This document shows, piece by piece, positions 7,132 to 10,381 of a DNA stretch of 10,381 bases. Position 1 is the first letter of the stretch. Each line of letters starts with the position of its first letter. Under the pieces are notes generated by a model. That model was not told where the DNA came from. It was given only the letters and a program-made list of their open reading frames with translations, and made no database searches. The translations under genes were made by a program, and so were the position numbers. Source of the stretch: Chloroflexota bacterium (lineage in GTDB: Bacteria; Chloroflexota; UBA5177; JANWHV01); assembly GCA_025450255.1 (NCBI GenBank), contig JANWHV010000287.1, positions 1 through 10,381 on the forward strand. The letters are read 5' to 3'.

Positions 7132-7168
7132 TTGACCCCGGCGCCGGCGCACCGTATAGTCACACTAT
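7132..7168 (+). promoter_or_regulatory. Sigma-70 promoter of padR with overlapping inverted repeat operator
   Basis: TTGACC (7132-7137) and TATAGT (7155-7160) are separated by exactly 17 bp, close to the sigma-70 consensus. ATAGT-CAC-ACTAT (7156-7168) is an inverted repeat lying on the -10 box and the expected start of transcription. PadR-family dimers bind short dyads and commonly repress their own promoters, so this is a likely autoregulatory site; binding itself is inferred. The leader to the padR start would be about 58 nt. Confidence 0.6.
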
Positions 7169-7225
7169 GAATAATCAAATAGTTTCTCCCGATCGCGATG
7201 GACACGCGCGAACACGCGGATCGTC

Positions 7226-7792
7226 ATGCGGCGCCCGGTAGATGCCGCCGATCCGGCACGTCACGTGCTGCTGGGGTTGCTACTCGACGGGTCAAGTTAC
7301 GGGTACATCCTGGCTCAGGCTTTCGCGCCGGGGACCGCGCTCGGCAGCGTCGTACACCTGGGATCCAGTCACCTCTACGCCCTGCTGGCGCAACTGGAAC
7401 GCGACGGACTGATCGTAGGCGCGCGCCTGGAACAGGGCGCCCGCCCCACGCGTCGGGTGTATCAAATCACGGACGCCGGGCGCGTCACGGTGGAACGCTG
7501 GATAGATGAACCGGTCGCCCGCCCGCGCGACGTGCTGCTCGACTTCCCGCTCAAGCTCTACCTGGCGCAACGACTCGATCCCAGCCGCGCTCTGGCCCTG
7601 ATCGCGCGTCAGCGCTCCCTGTTTGCCGCGTACCTCACCGACCTGGAGCATGAGACACGCCACGCGGGCGCCGTCGCCGACCAGCCGTTCGTTGTCCTCG
7701 TGCATGACGGTCGTATCGAACGGACCAGATCCACCATGGCCTGGCTCGATCGCTGCGCGGCGTCGCTGGCCGCGCGGGTTCCCGTATCATGA
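7226..7792 (+). CDS. PadR-family transcriptional regulator
   Basis: The product is 188 aa. Residues about 12-92 form the PadR winged-helix domain: HVLLGLLLDGSSYGYILAQA at the start, SSHLYALLAQLERDGLIVGA for the recognition and wing-adjacent helices, and RRVYQITDAGRVTVERWI for the wing and the following helix. The rest (about 100-188) is helical and resembles the C-terminal dimerisation domain of the longer, two-domain PadR (AphA/VirR-like) proteins. Start ATG 7226 is the first one possible: the frame has a stop at 7172-7174 and no ATG or GTG in between. The ribosome site is weak. Ligands of these regulators range from phenolic acids to drugs; none can be inferred here. Its position directly before modA, same strand, 152 bp away, makes it a candidate regulator of molybdate uptake. 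That link is only contextual; no ModE is seen. Confidence 0.9.
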   Translation: MRRPVDAADPARHVLLGLLLDGSSYGYILAQAFAPGTALGSVVHLGSSHLYALLAQLERDGLIVGARLEQGARPTRRVYQITDAGRVTVERWIDEPVARPRDVLLDFPLKLYLAQRLDPSRALALIARQRSLFAAYLTDLEHETRHAGAVADQPFVVLVHDGRIERTRSTMAWLDRCAASLAARVPVS

Positions 7793-7944
7793 GCCGCCGT
7801 GCGCGCCGCCGGGCTCCCCAGGGCCCATGGGCCATGATTTCTAGTACGAGGGGGTCGCATATGCCTGCCTGACTACCTATGCAGCTACCTTATGCAACCT
7901 ACTGTGCTATTCATTTCTATGTACTGCATGACGCGGGAGGATCA
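7793..7944 (+). promoter_or_regulatory. padR-modA intergenic region with direct repeats and palindrome
   Basis: The left half is GC-rich and contains the 12-bp palindrome GGCCCATGGGCC (7822-7833). The right half, about 7860-7925, is AT-richer and holds CTACCTATGCA (7873-7883), CTACCTTATGCA (7885-7896) and a weaker CTACTGTGC (7899-7907), spaced 12 and 14 bases apart. Closely spaced direct repeats before a transporter operon suggest regulator binding, but I do not recognise a ModE site or a Moco riboswitch. GGGAGG (7935-7940) four bases before ATG 7945 is a strong ribosome site and decides the modA start over an upstream in-frame ATG at 7879. Confidence 0.45.
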
Positions 7945-9231
7945 ATGCGCCACCCCCATCGCGCCTCAGTCGCCTCGCTCCTCGCTATCTGCTCTTTGAT
8001 AATCGTCGGACTCGGCGGCGTCACCCAGGCCGCGCGTGTTTCGGGCCCGGCAAGGGACAATGGCACGCTCACGGTCTTCGCCGCGGCATCGCTCACCGAG
8101 GCTTTTACCAGCATCGGCAACACCTTTGGCAAAGCCAACAACGTGACCGTGCGCTTCAACTTCGCCGGGTCCGATGCCCTCGTCACGCAGCTCGATCAGG
8201 GCGCTCCCGCCGATGTATTCGCCTCCGCCAATCAGGCGCAGATGAGCATCGCCGCCACTAAGGGGCTGATCTCCGGCACGCCGGTGGTCTTCGCGCGCAA
8301 TCTGCTGACCGTCATCGTACCCAGGAGCAATCCCGCTCACATTTACAGCCTGCCCGATCTCGGCCGGCCTGGCGTCAACCTCGTGCTGGCCGCGCCTTCG
8401 GTGCCGGTGGGGAAATACGCCCGTGCTTCCCTGACGGTGATGGCCAACGACACCGCCTTCGGCGCCAGCTTCCTGACGCGCATCGCCGCGAACATCAAGT
8501 CCGAGGAGACGGACGTGAAGGCGGTAACGGCCAAGGTATCACTGGGCGAGGCAGATGCCGGCATCGTCTACGTGACGGACGTCACGCCGAGCGTGGCCGC
8601 CAAAGTGCTGACCATCCCCATTCCGCCCCCGTTTAACCAGCTTGCCGTCTACCCTATCGCCGTTACCAAGTCGAGCACAAACGCAACCCTGGCGCAAAAG
8701 TTTATCGATTACGCGCGCGCGCGCGCGGGAGCGTCGGTGCTCAAGAATAGCGGTTTCATTACCTCGTTGCCCGTGGCAAGCGCGTCACCCTCATTCACGG
8801 TCTTCGGCCTGGTGACGACGCCGGCGACCCTGACCGTTGCCGATCTGCAAAAGTTGCCGGCTACCACGGTGACCGCTACGCTGCGCACCGATAAGGGGAC
8901 GCAGGGCGTCTACTCCTATACCGGCGTGTTGCTGAACACCGTAATCCAGCGCGCGCTGCCCGTGACCAACACCAGCTTCAAGAACGATGCGCTGCGACAG
9001 TTCGTCACGGTCGGCGCCACCGACGGCTATCAGGCGACGATCGGCATGGCCGAAATATTGCCGCGATTCGGTCATCAACAGATCATCCTGGCCTATAAGC
9101 GCGACGGCAAGCCCCTCGCCGTCGGCGAAGGCGCCGTGCGCTTGATTGTGCCTGGCGACACCCTTGCCGGCCGTTGGGTCGCCAATGTCAGCTCCATCGT
9201 GGTAGGCACGCCCGTCGGCACACCGTCGTAA
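7945..9231 (+). CDS. modA: Molybdate-binding protein ModA fused to a C-terminal molybdopterin-fold domain
   Basis: This 428-aa exported protein starts at ATG 7945. Residues 1-30 are a Sec signal peptide (SLLAICSLIIVGLGGVTQA core) without a proper lipobox. Residues about 41-277 are a full ModA-type domain: LTVFAAASLTEAF with the ligand-contacting serine, FNFAGSDALVTQLDQGAPAD, then VFARNLLTVIVPRSNP, APSVPVGKYAR, and GEADAGIVYVTDV with the usual DAG-Y/V motif. It should bind molybdate or tungstate for the ModBC transporter. Residues about 284-420 are additional: VFGLVTTPATLTVADLQKLP, YSYTGVLLNTVIQRA, FVTVGATDGYQATIGMAEIL and LAYKRDGKPLAVGEGAVRLI. These resemble small secreted relatives of the sulfite-oxidase-type molybdopterin fold. 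No cysteine lies in this part, so the usual Mo-coordinating residue is absent. Typical ModA is about 250 aa. The first domain is secure, the second is by pattern resemblance. Confidence 0.88.
   Translation: MRHPHRASVASLLAICSLIIVGLGGVTQAARVSGPARDNGTLTVFAAASLTEAFTSIGNTFGKANNVTVRFNFAGSDALVTQLDQGAPADVFASANQAQMSIAATKGLISGTPVVFARNLLTVIVPRSNPAHIYSLPDLGRPGVNLVLAAPSVPVGKYARASLTVMANDTAFGASFLTRIAANIKSEETDVKAVTAKVSLGEADAGIVYVTDVTPSVAAKVLTIPIPPPFNQLAVYPIAVTKSSTNATLAQKFIDYARARAGASVLKNSGFITSLPVASASPSFTVFGLVTTPATLTVADLQKLPATTVTATLRTDKGTQGVYSYTGVLLNTVIQRALPVTNTSFKNDALRQFVTVGATDGYQATIGMAEILPRFGHQQIILAYKRDGKPLAVGEGAVRLIVPGDTLAGRWVANVSSIVVGTPVGTPS
8712..8725. repeat. (CG)7 dinucleotide run inside modA
   Basis: Seven CG repeats encode the ARA part of YARARAGAS near the end of the ModA domain. 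Slippage here would shift the frame; the frame is intact in this copy. Confidence 0.9.
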
Positions 9232-9247
9232 CGGTATCCTGGTAGGC

Positions 9248-10060
9248 GTGTTGAAGTACTTTCGACGAATCACCGGCCCCAACTTGCCGGCTGAGGCCGG
9301 CCGCGTTCTGGTGCTATTCCTGGCGGGGATCCTCCTGCTGTTTATCGCCTTTCCACTCGCCGCGCTGCTGTTGCACACACCCCTCGATATGCTGTGGAAC
9401 TCGCTGCGCGGCCAGACAGCCACCAGCGCCCTGACACTCAGCCTACAAACCACCACCGCCACGTTATTGCTCACCCTGCTCTTCGGCACCCCCACCGCCT
9501 ATCTGCTCGCGCGCGGCCAATTCCGCGGTAAGCGACTGCTCGACAGCCTGGTCGACCTTCCCATCGTGGTGCCGCCGGCCGTGGCCGGCGTGGCCTTGCT
9601 CCTGGCGTTTGGCCGCAAAGGCCTGCTCGGCCCGGCGCTCGCCAGCCTGGGCATCCATCTCTCCTTCAGCACGCCCGCCGTGGTGCTGGCGCAGCTTTTC
9701 GTGGCCTGCCCATTCTACGTGCGCTCGGCTCGTTCCGGCTTTATCGCCGTCGACCGCTCGCTCGAGGAGGCATCTACAACGCTGGGCTACGGCGGCTGGG
9801 GCACCTTCAGGCGCGTTACAGTGCCGCTGGCCCTTCCCAGCCTCGTGGGCGGCGCCGTGCTGACCTGGGCGCGCGCGCTCGGCGAGTTCGGCGCCACGAT
9901 CATGTTCGCCGGCAATTTGATGGGGGTCACGCAAACCATGCCGCTGGCGGTCTATCTCTCGCTCGAAAGCGGCGACCTGGACGGCGCGGTGGCGCTCTCG
10001 GTGGTGCTGGTCCTCGTGAGTTTGGCTGTCTCGCTGCTGGTGCGGTTGTTCCGTGAATAG
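9248..10060 (+). CDS. modB: Molybdate ABC transporter permease ModB
   Basis: This 270-aa polytopic inner-membrane protein starts at GTG 9248, 16 nt after modA, with only a weak GGTAGG-type site. It has about six hydrophobic segments (for example [52 protein letters not shown] and [18 protein letters not shown]). The cytoplasmic EAA loop that docks on the ATPase is at about 173-200, with [20 protein letters not shown] followed by [26 protein letters not shown] is typical of molybdate/tungstate/sulfate permeases, which places it in the ModB/CysT group. It would form the channel dimer that receives oxyanion from ModA. It is about 40 residues longer than the short proteobacterial ModB because of an N-terminal extension. 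Confidence 0.93.
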   Translation: MLKYFRRITGPNLPAEAGRVLVLFLAGILLLFIAFPLAALLLHTPLDMLWNSLRGQTATSALTLSLQTTTATLLLTLLFGTPTAYLLARGQFRGKRLLDSLVDLPIVVPPAVAGVALLLAFGRKGLLGPALASLGIHLSFSTPAVVLAQLFVACPFYVRSARSGFIAVDRSLEEASTTLGYGGWGTFRRVTVPLALPSLVGGAVLTWARALGEFGATIMFAGNLMGVTQTMPLAVYLSLESGDLDGAVALSVVLVLVSLAVSLLVRLFRE

Positions 10061-10116
10061 CACTATCTCATTGGCCCTCGTCCGCCATATGCCGTCGCCC
10101 CTGGTACGCTTGTGCC

Positions 10117-10381
10117 GTGAATAGTCAGGTGCCGCTTGAGGCGCCCGCCGCGCTATCGATCGCCGTCACCAAGAAACTACGGGACATTACTCTGGCCGTC
10201 GATCTGCGTTTCGACGCCGGAGTCACCACCATTGTCGGTCCAAGCGGGGCCGGGAAGAGCACCCTGCTCCGGCTCATCGCCGGCCTCACGCGGCCCGACA
10301 CCGGCGTCATCCGTCTGTCCGGCCGGATCCTGGACGACAGCAATACCGGCTACCATGCCTCACCCGGCGGGCGCGACATCA
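10117..10381 (+). CDS. modC: Molybdate ABC transporter ATP-binding protein ModC, N-terminal part
   Basis: Eighty-eight codons are visible before the right edge. The start is taken as GTG 10117, 56 nt after modB; GTG 10129 is an alternative. After a short leader and beta strands ([20 protein letters not shown]) comes the Walker A motif GPSGAGKST at residues 41-49, followed by [20 protein letters not shown]. The last part, [18 protein letters not shown], leads toward the Q-loop, as in ModC where a PxxRxI(G) element precedes the Q-loop. The protein should hydrolyse ATP on the cytoplasmic face of ModB. The Q-loop, signature, Walker B and any regulatory C-terminal domain lie beyond the window, so ModC is called from position in the operon. 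Confidence 0.88.
   Translation, partial: MNSQVPLEAPAALSIAVTKKLRDITLAVDLRFDAGVTTIVGPSGAGKSTLLRLIAGLTRPDTGVIRLSGRILDDSNTGYHASPGGRDI

Noticed and set aside
6903..7205. Minus-strand open frame of 100 codons
   Set aside because: It is antisense to the YCII remnant and the padR promoter, with no family resemblance or ribosome site.
7879..7944. Longer modA start at ATG 7879
   Set aside because: The added 22 residues would put polar residues before the signal peptide, and the GGGAGG site directly precedes ATG 7945.
7945..8034. ModA as a lipoprotein
   Set aside because: The only cysteine in the signal region is preceded by LAI, which does not fit the lipobox, and it sits in the middle of the hydrophobic core.

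Overview
The window is high-GC bacterial DNA with dense coding on both strands, short intergenic gaps, GTG/TTG starts and Shine-Dalgarno-type ribosome sites. The gene set (long-chain ChrA, VapBC, a large kumamolisin-like protease, PadR, YCII and AHSA1-like remnants, ModABC) would suit a soil or environmental bacterium such as a Chloroflexota or actinobacterial lineage. This placement is inference; nothing in the sequence fixes the phylum.

Layout. Positions 1-379 (minus) hold the N-terminus of a membrane-anchored PQQ-type beta-propeller protein that runs off the left edge. Positions 542-1197 (minus) are a vapB-vapC toxin-antitoxin operon with a 4-nt stop/start overlap and a TTG start for the toxin. 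Divergent from it, 1257-2510 (plus) encodes a two-domain chromate transporter ChrA. A 40-bp perfect palindrome at 2628-2667, with an A4-GC stem-T4 core, is a bidirectional terminator between chrA and the convergent locus.

Positions 2687-6492 (minus) are one very large sedolisin (S53, kumamolisin-type) protease gene. It is now broken by two independent lesions. The first is a frameshifting deletion at about 5255-5268 that removes roughly 26 expected residues in the catalytic domain. The second is an in-frame TAG at 3428-3430 that splits off a conserved-looking 246-codon C-terminal part. Next to it, 6731-6995 (plus) contains the tail of an AHSA1/SRPBCC protein joined out of frame to the tail of a YCII-family protein, another decayed locus. 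Together 2687-6995 looks like a small gene graveyard between intact genes.

From 7132 rightward the genes are intact. A near-consensus sigma-70 promoter, with an inverted repeat on its -10 box, drives a PadR-family regulator (7226-7792). It is followed by an apparent molybdate-uptake operon: modA (7945-9231), modB (9248-10060) and the start of modC (10117 to the right edge). The ModA protein is unusual. After a complete molybdate-binding domain it carries a C-terminal domain resembling the small cysteine-free relatives of the sulfite-oxidase-type molybdopterin fold, so one exported polypeptide seems to join an oxyanion-capture domain to a molybdopterin-fold domain. This fusion and the disrupted giant sedolisin are the two points most worth following up.
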